Position numbers and translations under genes: made by a program | In this document: piece after piece, positions 24,617-36,275 of the stretch | Position numbering within the stretch: position 1 is the first letter of the stretch | Layout: every line of letters begins with the position of its first letter | The notes under the pieces: generated by a model | The model's database searches: none | What the model was told of the DNA's origin: nothing | Seen by the model: only the letters and a program-made list of their open reading frames with translations | Source: Mesorhizobium sp. Z1-4 | GTDB lineage: Bacteria > Pseudomonadota > Alphaproteobacteria > Rhizobiales > Rhizobiaceae | Direction of reading: 5' to 3' | Assembly (NCBI RefSeq): GCF_004000235.1 | Contig: NZ_RCIO01000001.1 | Span: forward strand, 1,054,001 to 1,118,000 | Length of the DNA: 64,000 nt

Positions 24617-25672
24617 TCAGGCAGAGCTGACAAGAGGCCGCTTCGATGCCTTGCTCGGCGCCCGCCCGACCGAACCCCGGACGATGAGATCGACCGGCCA
24701 CACTTCGCCCACCGGTCCGGTTTCGGTCTGTGCAATGCGTGCGGCAAGCCGCTCCGCTATGCGTTCGCCTGCGGCGCGGATGGGCGAACAGGTGGTCGTC
24801 AAAGGCGTTGAGAACCCTTCCGGTTTCAGGAACGGAAACACGTCGTCATGCGAGATCAGCGAGAGATCGTCAGGGATCGACAGGCCGAGATCGCCAACAG
24901 CCCGCATGATGCCCAAAGCCTGCATGAGGCTGGCGCAGATCAGCGCTGTCGGCCGGTCGCCGCCCTCGAGAAGCCGGCGCGCGGCGCGATAGCCGTTCTC
25001 CTCCGTCATCGTCATGCGGCTGACAAAAGGGGCGGGCAGCGTCAGTCCCTGTGCCGCCAAGGCCTTGCGCATGCCGCGCTCCCGATGCACGGCAAAGGTC
25101 TGCCCCTCATTGCCATTGAGCAGCGCAATACGCTCATGGCCGAGCTGAAGCAGAAGCCGAGCGGCGTCATGAAACGCGCCTTCATTGTCGATGTCGAGGA
25201 ACGGAAACTCGAAATCGTGGCCCTCGGAACGGCCGTGGACGATGTAGGGCATGCCGGATTCCTGCAGCAGCCTGATGCGCCAGTCGGCCATCGTTGGCGA
25301 GGAGACATAGACTGCATCGACCCTGTGCGCGGCAAGCAGCCGCCGGTAGGTTGCCTCCTCGTCGTCGAGATTAGTCGGGGACAGCGCCAGGTCGAGCTCG
25401 TGCGTCCTGGCGTAGTCGCCTATGCCCGACAGGAATTCGATGAAATGCGTATCAATGTGAACGGCATCGCCGGTCGGCATGACATAGCCGATCATGCCTG
25501 CCTTGCCGGTCGCCAGGCGGCGCGCACTCGGACTTGGCCGGTAGCCATAACGTTTCGCCGCGTCGGCGACGCGGCGGCGGGTTTCCTCCGCGACTTCAGG
25601 ATAACCGTTGAGCGCCCGGCTGACGGTCGTTTGCGAAAGCGACAGCTTTTCCGACAGCTGTTTCAGGTTCAA
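24617..25672 (-). CDS. aglR: LacI-family regulator of the alpha-glucoside operon
   Basis: A 351-residue repressor. The LacI helix-turn-helix and hinge are at the extreme N-terminus ('LSEKLSLSQTTVSRALNGYPEV', 'KRYGYRPSPSARRLATG'), followed by a periplasmic-binding-protein-like sensor domain ('HGRSEGHDFEFPFLDIDNEGAF', 'ALICASLMQALG'). Divergent from aglEFGAK, as in Sinorhizobium. Two AAAGCGCTTT operators lie in the 306-bp spacer, one 19 nt from its own start codon and one near aglE, so it likely represses both directions until an alpha-glucoside is present. Confidence 0.93.
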   Translation of the reverse strand: MNLKQLSEKLSLSQTTVSRALNGYPEVAEETRRRVADAAKRYGYRPSPSARRLATGKAGMIGYVMPTGDAVHIDTHFIEFLSGIGDYARTHELDLALSPTNLDDEEATYRRLLAAHRVDAVYVSSPTMADWRIRLLQESGMPYIVHGRSEGHDFEFPFLDIDNEGAFHDAARLLLQLGHERIALLNGNEGQTFAVHRERGMRKALAAQGLTLPAPFVSRMTMTEENGYRAARRLLEGGDRPTALICASLMQALGIMRAVGDLGLSIPDDLSLISHDDVFPFLKPEGFSTPLTTTCSPIRAAGERIAERLAARIAQTETGPVGEVWPVDLIVRGSVGRAPSKASKRPLVSSA

Positions 25673-25690
25673 GGCGAACTCCCCAGGCTC

Positions 25691-25700
25691 AAAGCGCTTT
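25691..25700. promoter_or_regulatory. AglR operator O1 (near aglR)
   Basis: AAAGCGCTTT, a perfect palindrome of LacI-type operator form, 19-28 nt upstream of the aglR start codon. The same core is repeated at 25897-25908, about 206 bp away (around 20 helical turns), which would permit DNA looping. Confidence 0.75.
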
Positions 25701-25858
25701 CAACCCATACAAGGCGACCCTTGCAGACAATAGAAACGCCGTCGGCTTATTAGCCGCTGCGGGCGCATGAATGAAGCCCGAATTGTGCTGCACCGCCTAA
25801 CAGCGATGCTGCAACGCGTCATAATAAACGAATTTAAACCGATTAAAAGCATGGCCAC

Positions 25859-25908
25859 TTGACTCCGCCGCAGTACGGTGGCGAGTATGCATCAGCCAAA
25901 GCGCTTTG
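25859..25908 (+). promoter_or_regulatory. aglE promoter and AglR operator O2
   Basis: TTGACT at 25859-25864 and GAGTAT at 25883-25888 (18-bp spacer) resemble -35 and -10 elements. The 12-bp palindrome CAAAGCGCTTTG at 25897-25908 falls about where transcription would start, a classic repression position. The remainder of the 306-bp aglR-aglE spacer is AT-richer than its surroundings and shows no ORF. Confidence 0.65.
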
Positions 25909-25978
25909 GATCGCTTTGCGCTGGGAGTGAGATTTGAGAGCCGGACCGGCTCTGCGGATTTGATCCAGGGAGGAATCC

Positions 25979-27253
25979 ATGAAAAAACTTTTGCTTGCAG
26001 GTGCTGCGGCGGCTGCCCTCGCCGGCTATTCCGGCGCGGCGAACGCCGAGCAGCTTACCGTATTCGGCCCGTGGCTTGGCCCGGACCAGGAAAACGTCGA
26101 GGCCGTGCTCAAGGTTTTCGCCGACAAGTCCGGCCATGACGTACGTTATGTCGGCTCCGACAGCTTCGAGCAGCAGATCGTCGTCGATCTCGAGGCAGGC
26201 TCGGCGCCGAATGTCGCGGTCTTTCCGCAACCGGGGCTCGCCTCGGACATGGCAGCGCGCGGCTTCCTGACGCCGCTGCGCGATGGTGTGGCCGACTGGC
26301 TGCGCGAAAACTACGCCGCCGGCGACTCATGGGTGGCACTGGGCACCTACAAGGATGGCTCCGGCGCAGATCAGTTTTACGGCTTTCCCTTCAAGAACGA
26401 CGTGAAGTCCCTGGTCTGGTACGTGCCGGAGAATTTCGAGGATGCCGGCTACGAAGTGCCGACGACCATGGAAGAGCTCAAGGCACTTACCGAGCAGATC
26501 GTCGCCGACGGCGAAACGCCCTGGTGCATCGGCCTCGGCTCGGGCGCTGCCACCGGCTGGCCAGCGACCGACTGGGTCGAAGACCTGATGCTGCGCACGC
26601 AGTCGCCGGAAGACTACGACGCCTGGGTCTCCAACGATCTCAAGTTCGACGACCCGAAAGTGGTCGCTGCCATTGAGGAGTTCGGATGGTTTGCCCGCAA
26701 TGACGCCAATGTGGCCGGCGGAGCAGGAGCAGTGGCCTCCACCGACTTCCGCGATTCGCCCAAGGGTCTCTTCTCGTCGCCGCCGCAGTGCTACATGCAC
26801 CATCAGGCATCGTTCATCCCGGCCTTCTTCCCGGAAGGAACGGCCGTTGGCGAAGATGCCGACTTCTTCTACTTCCCGGCATATGAGAGCAAGGACCTCG
26901 GCACACCGGTGCTGGGTGCAGGCACGACCTGGGTCATCACCAGCGAGAACCAGGCCGCGCACGATCTGATCGCTTATCTACAGACGCCGGAAGCACATGA
27001 AACCTGGATGGGGCTGAAGGGCTTCCTGACGCCGTTCAAAAGCGTCAATCCGGACGCTTTCAGCGACCCGACGCTGCGCAAGATGAACGAGGTTCTGCTT
27101 AACGCCACCACGTTCCGTTTCGACGGTTCCGACCTGATGCCCGGCGGCGTGGGCGCGGGCTCCTTCTGGACCGGAATGGTCGACTACGCCGGTGGCAAGC
27201 CGGCAGCCGATGTTGCCGCCGAGATCCAGAAGTCGTGGGACGCGCTCAAATAG
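25979..27253 (+). CDS. aglE: Alpha-glucoside ABC transporter, periplasmic binding protein
   Basis: A 424-residue CUT1-type sugar receptor for sucrose, maltose and trehalose-like alpha-glucosides. Signal peptide residues 1-23 ('GAANAEQ'), then a typical binding-protein fold with 'LTVFGPWLGPDQENVEAVLKVF', 'FPQPGLASDMAARGFLTPL' and 'FPFKNDVKSLVWY'. ATG follows GGGAGGAATCC. First gene of aglEFGAK, identified by gene order as well as sequence. A strong hairpin separates it from aglF, consistent with higher expression of the binding protein. Confidence 0.95.
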   Translation: MKKLLLAGAAAAALAGYSGAANAEQLTVFGPWLGPDQENVEAVLKVFADKSGHDVRYVGSDSFEQQIVVDLEAGSAPNVAVFPQPGLASDMAARGFLTPLRDGVADWLRENYAAGDSWVALGTYKDGSGADQFYGFPFKNDVKSLVWYVPENFEDAGYEVPTTMEELKALTEQIVADGETPWCIGLGSGAATGWPATDWVEDLMLRTQSPEDYDAWVSNDLKFDDPKVVAAIEEFGWFARNDANVAGGAGAVASTDFRDSPKGLFSSPPQCYMHHQASFIPAFFPEGTAVGEDADFFYFPAYESKDLGTPVLGAGTTWVITSENQAAHDLIAYLQTPEAHETWMGLKGFLTPFKSVNPDAFSDPTLRKMNEVLLNATTFRFDGSDLMPGGVGAGSFWTGMVDYAGGKPAADVAAEIQKSWDALK

Positions 27254-27282
27254 GCGCTCCAAAATTCATCTGACAAATCGGT

Positions 27283-27302
27283 CCGGGGCGTTTGCGCCCC
27301 GG
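27283..27302 (+). terminator. Intercistronic hairpin between aglE and aglF
   Basis: CCGGGGCG-TTTG-CGCCCCGG is a perfect 8-bp stem with a 4-nt loop, 30 nt after the aglE stop, with no U-run. It is more likely a 3' stabiliser or partial terminator that raises aglE over aglFGAK than a full terminator. Confidence 0.6.
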
Positions 27303-27348
27303 GCAGACCCGACCAGATTGTTTGCGGGCTCGCACGGGGGAGGAGACC

Positions 27349-28590
27349 ATGCATCCGGCAGTGCAGGGACTGATCACCATCATCGTCGGTGTCGGCGGTT
27401 GTGTCGGCTATTTCTACCTGTCCAACCAGTTTCTGGATAAGGTTCTGTTTCCCCCGCGGGGGCCGAATGCAGGGCGCAACATCAACCGCGCCAACCAGAT
27501 ACGGCCCTGGCTGTTCCTTTTCCCCGCCGTTTTCGCGCTGGGTCTTTACCTCGCCTACCCGGTTTTCGAGACCCTGCGGCTTTCCTTCACCGACCGCTCC
27601 GCAGGCGGGGCTTTCGTCGGTTTCGACAATTATTCCCAGATGGTCTCCGAACCCAAATTCTGGGAGGCGATGAAGAACAACATGCTGTGGCTGATCGTTG
27701 TGCCGGCGGCGTCCACCGCTTTCGGCCTCCTGGTCGCCCAGCTGACAGACCGTATCGCCTGGGGAAACATCGCCAAATCGCTGATCTTCATGCCGATGGC
27801 GATCTCGTTTGTCGGTGCCTCGGTCATCTTCAAACTGGTCTACGACACCCGCCCGGCCGAACAGGACCAGATTGGCGTCCTCAACGCGCTGTGGCTTTCC
27901 TTCGACGGCGGTGTTTGGGCTGTGCTGTTTTTGCGCTTGATGCCGGCGGCCATTCTCGCCGCCTTCGCAGCATTCATGTTCTACGGCATATATGTCTCCC
28001 TGCGCCCACTCCTTTGGGGTGAGGCTGAACGCGGCGGCGGTTCGTGGTGGACGGTGCCACTGCGCATCGTCGTCGCGCTAGGGTCGGCATGGCTGCTGTG
28101 GCTGTCCGTGCGGTCGATATTCCATCTGTTCACCGCAACGATGCCTTACGGTGAACCGCAGACCTGGCTGACCATTCCATTCTGGAACAATTTCTTCCTG
28201 ATGGTGGTGCTGATCTGGATTCAGACCGGCTTCGCGATGGTCATTCTGTCGGCAGCCCTGCGCGGCATTCCCGAAGAAACGATCGAGGCCGCCATCATCG
28301 ACGGCGCCGGCCCGTTCGACATCTTCTTCAAGATCAAGATCCCGCAGATCATGGGCACCATCGTCGTGGTCTGGACCACGATCACGCTCGTTGTTCTCAA
28401 GGTTTTCGACATCGTCTTCGCCATGACCAACGGTCAGTGGGAGACGCAGGTCCTGGCCAACTACATGTACGACAAGCTGTTCCGCGCCAATGACTGGGGC
28501 GTCGGCTCCGCCAGTGCGATCGTGATCATGCTTCTGGTGACGCCGATCCTGATCTGGAACGTCTACAACGCCCGCAAGGAAATGCGCTGA
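27349..28590 (+). CDS. aglF: Alpha-glucoside ABC transporter permease AglF
   Basis: A 413-residue inner-membrane permease of the MalF type. It has an early hydrophobic segment (about 5-25), TM segments through the central region and the EAA loop 'EETIEAAIIDGAGPFDIFFKIKIPQ' for ATPase contact near residue 315. The start ATG is preceded by GGGGGAGGAG. It is longer than minimal CUT1 permeases because of the N-terminal segment and an additional loop (about 225-265). Coupled to aglG 12 nt downstream. Confidence 0.94.
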   Translation: MHPAVQGLITIIVGVGGCVGYFYLSNQFLDKVLFPPRGPNAGRNINRANQIRPWLFLFPAVFALGLYLAYPVFETLRLSFTDRSAGGAFVGFDNYSQMVSEPKFWEAMKNNMLWLIVVPAASTAFGLLVAQLTDRIAWGNIAKSLIFMPMAISFVGASVIFKLVYDTRPAEQDQIGVLNALWLSFDGGVWAVLFLRLMPAAILAAFAAFMFYGIYVSLRPLLWGEAERGGGSWWTVPLRIVVALGSAWLLWLSVRSIFHLFTATMPYGEPQTWLTIPFWNNFFLMVVLIWIQTGFAMVILSAALRGIPEETIEAAIIDGAGPFDIFFKIKIPQIMGTIVVVWTTITLVVLKVFDIVFAMTNGQWETQVLANYMYDKLFRANDWGVGSASAIVIMLLVTPILIWNVYNARKEMR

Positions 28591-28602
28591 GGAGGCCTGA
28601 TC

Positions 28603-29760
28603 ATGTCATCGATAGCTGGCAAGAAATCCGGCCTCACATGGGCCGTTCACCTCTCGGTCGTGGCGCTGGTGCTGCTGTGGCTGTTCCCGACGGTCGGCCT
28701 CTTCGTGTCGTCGTTCCGCACCGCCGACCAAATATCGACCAGTGGCTGGTGGAAGTCGCTGTTCACGCAGGAACAGAACCTCGTGCTGCGTACTGCGGCG
28801 CCCGACACGCAGCGCCAGGAAGGCGCGCTCTATGTCATCGACGGCAACATCTTTGCAGACAATGATGCGAGCACGGACGCGACAATCTCCGTGTGGGGCA
28901 CGTCGTCGCGCGCGATCTCGGACTACCAGCCCGGCGACACCGCCGACATGGGCGACGACGGCCGTCTGACGCTGCAGGCAAATGGCGATTACCGGCTCGA
29001 AAACGAGGCCGAGTTTTCAGGCAGCCGTGGCGAGCGCGTTTTCGTGACGGCGCAAACGCCGCCGCAATTCACGCTGGCCAATTACGAGCAGGTTCTGTTC
29101 AGCGGCTCGACCACCGATTCCATGGCCAAGGCGTTCTTCAACACGCTGACGGTGACCATACCCGCAACTATCATCCCGATCGTGGTGGCGGCCTTCGCGG
29201 CCTATGCACTCGCCTGGATGCGCTTTCCCGGCCGTGCCTTGCTGATCGCCATCGTCGTCGGCCTGCTGGTCGTGCCGCTGCAACTCGCGCTCATTCCGCT
29301 GCTGCGGCTCCATCTCGGCATTGGCATCGGCAAGGGCTATCTCGGCGTGTGGCTTGCCCATACCGGTTTCGGCCTGCCACTCGCGGTCTATCTGCTGCGC
29401 AACTACATGGTCGGCCTGCCGCGCGACATTATCGAAAATGCCAAAGTCGACGGTGCGACGGACTTCCAGATCTTCACCAAGATCATCCTGCCTCTGTCAT
29501 TCCCGGCGCTCGCATCCTTTGCGATCTTCCAGTTCCTGTGGACCTGGAACGATCTGCTGGTCGCAAAGGTGTTTCTGATCGACGCCACCGGCGAGACGAC
29601 GGTGATGACCAACCAGATCGTCGAGCTGCTCGGCACGCGCGGCGGCAACTGGGAAATCCTGGCCACCGCCGCGTTCGTGTCGATAGCGGTGCCGCTCATC
29701 GTGTTCTTTGCGATGCAGCGCTACCTGGTGCGCGGCCTGCTGGCCGGCTCGGTCAAGTAA
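28603..29760 (+). CDS. aglG: Alpha-glucoside ABC transporter permease AglG
   Basis: A 385-residue MalG-type permease. After TM1 ('LSVVALVLLWLFPTVGLFVSS') there is a roughly 110-residue hydrophilic domain (about residues 50-160), probably periplasmic and a feature I associate with AglG. Five further TM segments follow, with the EAA loop 'DIIENAKVDGATDFQIFTKIILP'. It forms the channel with AglF. Confidence 0.94.
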   Translation: MSSIAGKKSGLTWAVHLSVVALVLLWLFPTVGLFVSSFRTADQISTSGWWKSLFTQEQNLVLRTAAPDTQRQEGALYVIDGNIFADNDASTDATISVWGTSSRAISDYQPGDTADMGDDGRLTLQANGDYRLENEAEFSGSRGERVFVTAQTPPQFTLANYEQVLFSGSTTDSMAKAFFNTLTVTIPATIIPIVVAAFAAYALAWMRFPGRALLIAIVVGLLVVPLQLALIPLLRLHLGIGIGKGYLGVWLAHTGFGLPLAVYLLRNYMVGLPRDIIENAKVDGATDFQIFTKIILPLSFPALASFAIFQFLWTWNDLLVAKVFLIDATGETTVMTNQIVELLGTRGGNWEILATAAFVSIAVPLIVFFAMQRYLVRGLLAGSVK

Positions 29761-29778
29761 TCGGGAGATCGGCCTGGA

Positions 29779-31452
29779 ATGTCGGCAGTAGCAAACATCG
29801 AACGTCAGCCCGAGAAGGCAGCCCAGCCCGACAAGGACTGGTGGCGCGGCGCGGTGATCTATCAGATCTATCCGCGGTCGTTCCAGGATTCCAACGGCGA
29901 CGGCATCGGCGACCTGCGCGGTATCCTGACCCGGTTGACCCATATCGCCGAGCTCGGGGCCAACGCGATCTGGATTTCGCCGTTCTTCAAGTCGCCGATG
30001 CTGGACTACGGCTACGACGTCTCGGACTATCGCGACGTCGATCCGATGTTCGGTACGCTCGAGGACTTCGATGCCGTGGTCACCGAGGCGCATCGTCTCG
30101 GTCTCAAGGTGATGATCGACCTCGTGCTGTCGCACACCTCGATCGAGCATCCCTGGTTTGCCGAAAGCAGGCGTTCGCACCAGAACCCGAAATCCGACTG
30201 GTATGTCTGGGCCGACCCCAAGCCGGACGGCACGGCACCCAACAACTGGCTGTCGATTTTTGGCGGCTCCGCCTGGCAATGGGACACGCGCCGCGAGCAG
30301 TACTACCTGCACAACTTCCTGGCCGAGCAGCCCGATCTGAACTTCCACAACCCGGAAGTTCAGGATGCGCTGCTCGATGTCACCCGTTTCTGGCTAGAGC
30401 GCGGTGTGGACGGCTTCCGCCTCGATACGATCAACTTCTATTTTCACTCGCAGGGTCTGGAGGACAATCCGCCGCTCGACCCCGCATTGCGCGACAATTC
30501 GATCGCACCGTCAGTGAACCCCTACAACTATCAAGACCATATCTACGACAAGAACCGGCCGGAGAATCTGGCATTTCTCGGCCGCTTCCGGGCACTGCTG
30601 GACGAATACCCCGCAGCGGCCGCCGTCGGCGAGGTCGGTGACGCGCAGCGCGGACTGCAGATCGTGGCCGACTACACATCGGGCGATGACGGCATCCACA
30701 TGTGCTACGCGTTCGACTTTCTGTCGCCGCAGAAAATCTCCGCCAAGCGGGTTCGTGCCGTGCTGGAGCAGTTCGGCGAGACTGCCGCCGATGGCTGGTC
30801 CTGCTGGGCATTCTCCAATCATGACGTGATGCGCCATGCCTCGCGCTGGGCCGAGGGTGAGGCGGATTGCAACGCCTATCTCAAGATCGTTTTTGCCACG
30901 ATGGCTGCGCTGCGCGGCTCGGTGTGTCTTTATCAGGGCGAGGAGGTTGGGCTCACCGAGGCAGAGCTGGCCTTCGAGGATCTGCGCGATCCCTACGGCA
31001 TTCGGTTCTGGCCCGAATTCAAGGGCCGCGACGGCTGCCGCACCCCGATGGTGTGGGACTCGGGCGAACCCAATGCCGGGTTCTCGGCTGGCAAGCCATG
31101 GCTGCCCGTGCCTGCCGACCACATCACCCATGCTGTGAACACGCAAGAGGGTGTCGAAGGTTCGGTGCTCGAACATTATCGCCGCATATTGGCGTTCCGG
31201 GCCAATCATCCGTCGCTGCTCAAGGGGTCGATCGAATTTCTCGCCACGACCGGCGATGCGGTCGCTTTCATTCGCCGCACCGAGACCGAGAAGCTGCTCT
31301 GCGCCTTCAATCTCGGCAGCATGCCGGCCGAGGTCGCGCTCCCTGGCGCGATTTCGCCTGTTGCCATTCCCGGTCACGGCCTTGCCGGCCAGCACGTGAA
31401 CGGAAAACTGCTTCTGGACGCTTATGGCGGCTGGTTCGGCCGCCTCGCCTGA
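29779..31452 (+). CDS. aglA: Alpha-glucosidase (GH13)
   Basis: A 557-residue cytosolic GH13 oligo-alpha-glucosidase that hydrolyses imported alpha-glucosides. Conserved regions: 'GDLRGI' near the start, 'DLVLSHTSIEHPWF' (region I), 'GFRLDTINFYF' with the nucleophile Asp (region II), 'VGEVGD' with the acid/base Glu (region III) and 'FSNHDVMRH' (region IV). No signal peptide. It lies inside the importer operon between aglG and aglK, as in Sinorhizobium. Confidence 0.95.
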   Translation: MSAVANIERQPEKAAQPDKDWWRGAVIYQIYPRSFQDSNGDGIGDLRGILTRLTHIAELGANAIWISPFFKSPMLDYGYDVSDYRDVDPMFGTLEDFDAVVTEAHRLGLKVMIDLVLSHTSIEHPWFAESRRSHQNPKSDWYVWADPKPDGTAPNNWLSIFGGSAWQWDTRREQYYLHNFLAEQPDLNFHNPEVQDALLDVTRFWLERGVDGFRLDTINFYFHSQGLEDNPPLDPALRDNSIAPSVNPYNYQDHIYDKNRPENLAFLGRFRALLDEYPAAAAVGEVGDAQRGLQIVADYTSGDDGIHMCYAFDFLSPQKISAKRVRAVLEQFGETAADGWSCWAFSNHDVMRHASRWAEGEADCNAYLKIVFATMAALRGSVCLYQGEEVGLTEAELAFEDLRDPYGIRFWPEFKGRDGCRTPMVWDSGEPNAGFSAGKPWLPVPADHITHAVNTQEGVEGSVLEHYRRILAFRANHPSLLKGSIEFLATTGDAVAFIRRTETEKLLCAFNLGSMPAEVALPGAISPVAIPGHGLAGQHVNGKLLLDAYGGWFGRLA

Positions 31453-31485
31453 CGGCAGCGGCGCGATATTTGTTGGGAGGACACT

Positions 31486-33954
<2,469 letters not shown>

Positions 33955-33958
33955 CGCG

Positions 33959-34972
33959 ATGCCGCGCATGACGATGATCGAGGCGATCCGCGACGCGCTC
34001 GACGTGTCGATGGGACGCGACGAGGGCGTGGTCGTCTTCGGCGAGGATGTCGGCTATTTCGGCGGCGTTTTCCGCTGCACTGCCGGCCTGCAGCAGAAAT
34101 ATGGCCGCACCCGCTGCTTCGACGCACCGATCTCCGAGCTTGGCATCGTCGGCACGGCGATCGGCATGGCCGCCTACGGGCTGAAGCCCTGCGTCGAGGT
34201 TCAGTTTGCCGACTATGTTTATCCTGCCTACGACCAGATCGTGTCGGAGGCGGCGCGCCTGCGCTACCGGTCCAACGGTCAGTTCACCTGCCCGATGGTC
34301 ATCCGCATGCCAACTGGCGGCGGCATCTTCGGCGGTCAGACGCACAGCCAGAGCCCCGAGGCGCTGTTCACTCATGTGTCGGGCCTGAAGGTCGTTGAGC
34401 CATCCAACCCGGTCGATGCCAAGGGCCTGCTGATCGCCGCAATCGAAGACCCCGATCCGGTGATCTTCCTGGAGCCGAAGCGGCTCTATAACGGCCCCTT
34501 CGACGGCCATCATGACCGTCCAATCACCCCCTGGAGCAAACATGCGCTGGGCGAGGTCGAGGCCGGCCACTACACCGTGCCGCTCGGCAAGGCCTCGGTG
34601 CGCCGCGAAGGATCGGCCCTAACCGTGCTGACCTATGGCACCATGGTCTATGTCGCGGAGGCCGCGGCGGAGGAAACCGGCATCGACGCCGAAATCATCG
34701 ATTTGCGCACCTTGCTGCCGCTCGACCTCGATACCATCACGGCCTCGGTGAAAAAGACCGGCCGTTGCGTTGTCGTCCATGAGGCAACGCTTACCTCCGG
34801 CTTCGGCGCCGAGCTTGCTGCGCTCGTGCAGCAGCATTGCTTCTACAATCTCGAAGCGCCGATTGCCCGCGTCACCGGCTGGGACACGCCTTATCCGCAC
34901 GCGCAGGAATGGGAGTATTTCCCCGGCCCCGCGCGGCTTGGCGAAGCGATGCGCGAGGCGATGGAGGCTTAG
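33959..34972 (+). CDS. bkdA2: Branched-chain 2-oxoacid dehydrogenase E1 beta
   Basis: A 337-residue transketolase-fold partner of E1 alpha. Features: 'MTMIEAIRDALDVSMGRDEGVVVFGEDVG' at the start, 'EVQFADYVYPAYDQIVSEAARLRYRSNG' and the C-terminal transketolase domain ('IIDLRTLLPLDLDTI'). ATG 33959 is 5 nt after the E1 alpha stop; an in-frame extension would run inside E1 alpha. It abuts the E2 gene directly. Confidence 0.95.
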   Translation: MPRMTMIEAIRDALDVSMGRDEGVVVFGEDVGYFGGVFRCTAGLQQKYGRTRCFDAPISELGIVGTAIGMAAYGLKPCVEVQFADYVYPAYDQIVSEAARLRYRSNGQFTCPMVIRMPTGGGIFGGQTHSQSPEALFTHVSGLKVVEPSNPVDAKGLLIAAIEDPDPVIFLEPKRLYNGPFDGHHDRPITPWSKHALGEVEAGHYTVPLGKASVRREGSALTVLTYGTMVYVAEAAAEETGIDAEIIDLRTLLPLDLDTITASVKKTGRCVVVHEATLTSGFGAELAALVQQHCFYNLEAPIARVTGWDTPYPHAQEWEYFPGPARLGEAMREAMEA

Positions 34973-36271
34973 ATGGGCGAACACACCATCAAGATGCCGG
35001 ATGTCGGCGAGGGCGTTGCAGAAGCTGAGCTTGTCGAATGGAGCGTGAAGCCCGGCGACCTCGTGCGCGAGGACGACGTGCTGGCCGCCGTGATGACTGA
35101 CAAGGCGACGGTGGAGATACCTTCGCCGGTCGAGGGCGAGATCACCTGGCTGGGTGCGGAGGTCGGCGACACGGTTTCGGTTGGCTCGCCCATTGTCCGC
35201 ATCAAGACCGCGGGCGGCGGTGACGGGGAGGCGGAAGAAATCGTGGCCGAAGCCAAACCGGCTGCGCCCGAGCCCGAGAAACCCGCAGAGAAGCCTGCTG
35301 AAGAGCGCTCGCACAAGGCCGAAAAAAAGCCGGCTAAAGATACTGCACCCAAGCCCGCGGCTCCGATCATGCGGGCCGCAGGCGCGCCGCGTGCGGAAGG
35401 CGAAAAGCCCGTTGCTTCACCGGCCGTCCGGTTGCGGGCCCGCGAGGCGGGCATCGATCTGCGCCAGGTTCCGGGCTCCGGTCCCGCCGGCCGTATTCTG
35501 CATGAGGATATCGACGCCTATCTGCGTGCTGGTCCGTCTCAGCAGGCGACCGCTGCTCGTCATGCCGACAGTTCGGTCGAGGAAATCAAGGTCATCGGGC
35601 TGCGTCGCCGCATCGCGGAAAAGATGGCGCTGGCGAAATCGCGCATCCCCCACATCACCTATGTCGAGGAAATCGACGTCACAGCACTGGAAGACCTGCG
35701 CGCCGCGCTGAATGCATCGCGCAAGGCCGATCGTCCCAAGCTCACCATCCTGCCGTTTCTCATTCAGGCGATGGTGGTGGCGATCAGGGATCAGCCGGCG
35801 CTCAATGCGCATTTCGACGACGATGCCGGTGTCGTGCGCCGCTATGGCGGCGTACATGTGGGCATCGCGGCCCAGACCGATTCCGGCCTCGTTGTGCCGG
35901 TCGTCCGCCATGCCGAAGCGCGCGATCTGTGGGACAGCGCGGCGGAGGTGAACCGCCTGGCAGACGCCGCGCGTGCCGGCACCGCGACACGCGAGGAACT
36001 GAGCGGCTCCACAATCACCATCACGTCTTTGGGCGCGATGGGTGGTGTCGCAACCACGCCGGTCATCAACCATCCGGAAGTCGCGATCGTGGGCGTGAAC
36101 AAGATCATGATGCGCCCGGTCTGGGACGGTGCCGCTTTCCAGCCGCGCAAGATGATGAACCTGTCCTCCAGCTTCGATCACCGCGTGATCGACGGCTGGG
36201 ATGCCGCGCGCTTTGTCCAGCGCATCAAGGCGCTGCTGGAAGCGCCGGCCATGATTTTCGTGGGGGAGTGA
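34973..36271 (+). CDS. bkdB: Branched-chain 2-oxoacid dehydrogenase E2 (dihydrolipoyl transacylase)
   Basis: A 432-residue core subunit. One lipoyl domain (residues 1-75) with the lipoylated Lys in '[12 protein letters not shown]', an Ala/Pro/Lys-rich linker, an E3/E1-binding domain ('[20 protein letters not shown]', about 140-175) and the catalytic domain ending in the HxxxDG motif '[13 protein letters not shown]'. It transfers the branched acyl group to CoA. Confidence 0.95.
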   Translation: MGEHTIKMPDVGEGVAEAELVEWSVKPGDLVREDDVLAAVMTDKATVEIPSPVEGEITWLGAEVGDTVSVGSPIVRIKTAGGGDGEAEEIVAEAKPAAPEPEKPAEKPAEERSHKAEKKPAKDTAPKPAAPIMRAAGAPRAEGEKPVASPAVRLRAREAGIDLRQVPGSGPAGRILHEDIDAYLRAGPSQQATAARHADSSVEEIKVIGLRRRIAEKMALAKSRIPHITYVEEIDVTALEDLRAALNASRKADRPKLTILPFLIQAMVVAIRDQPALNAHFDDDAGVVRRYGGVHVGIAAQTDSGLVVPVVRHAEARDLWDSAAEVNRLADAARAGTATREELSGSTITITSLGAMGGVATTPVINHPEVAIVGVNKIMMRPVWDGAAFQPRKMMNLSSSFDHRVIDGWDAARFVQRIKALLEAPAMIFVGE

Positions 36272-36275
36272 GCAG

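Noticed and set aside
28893-30641. 582-residue open frame on the plus strand overlapping aglG and aglA
   Set aside because: It is a shifted frame within two genes with clear catalytic motifs and has an Arg-rich shadow composition.
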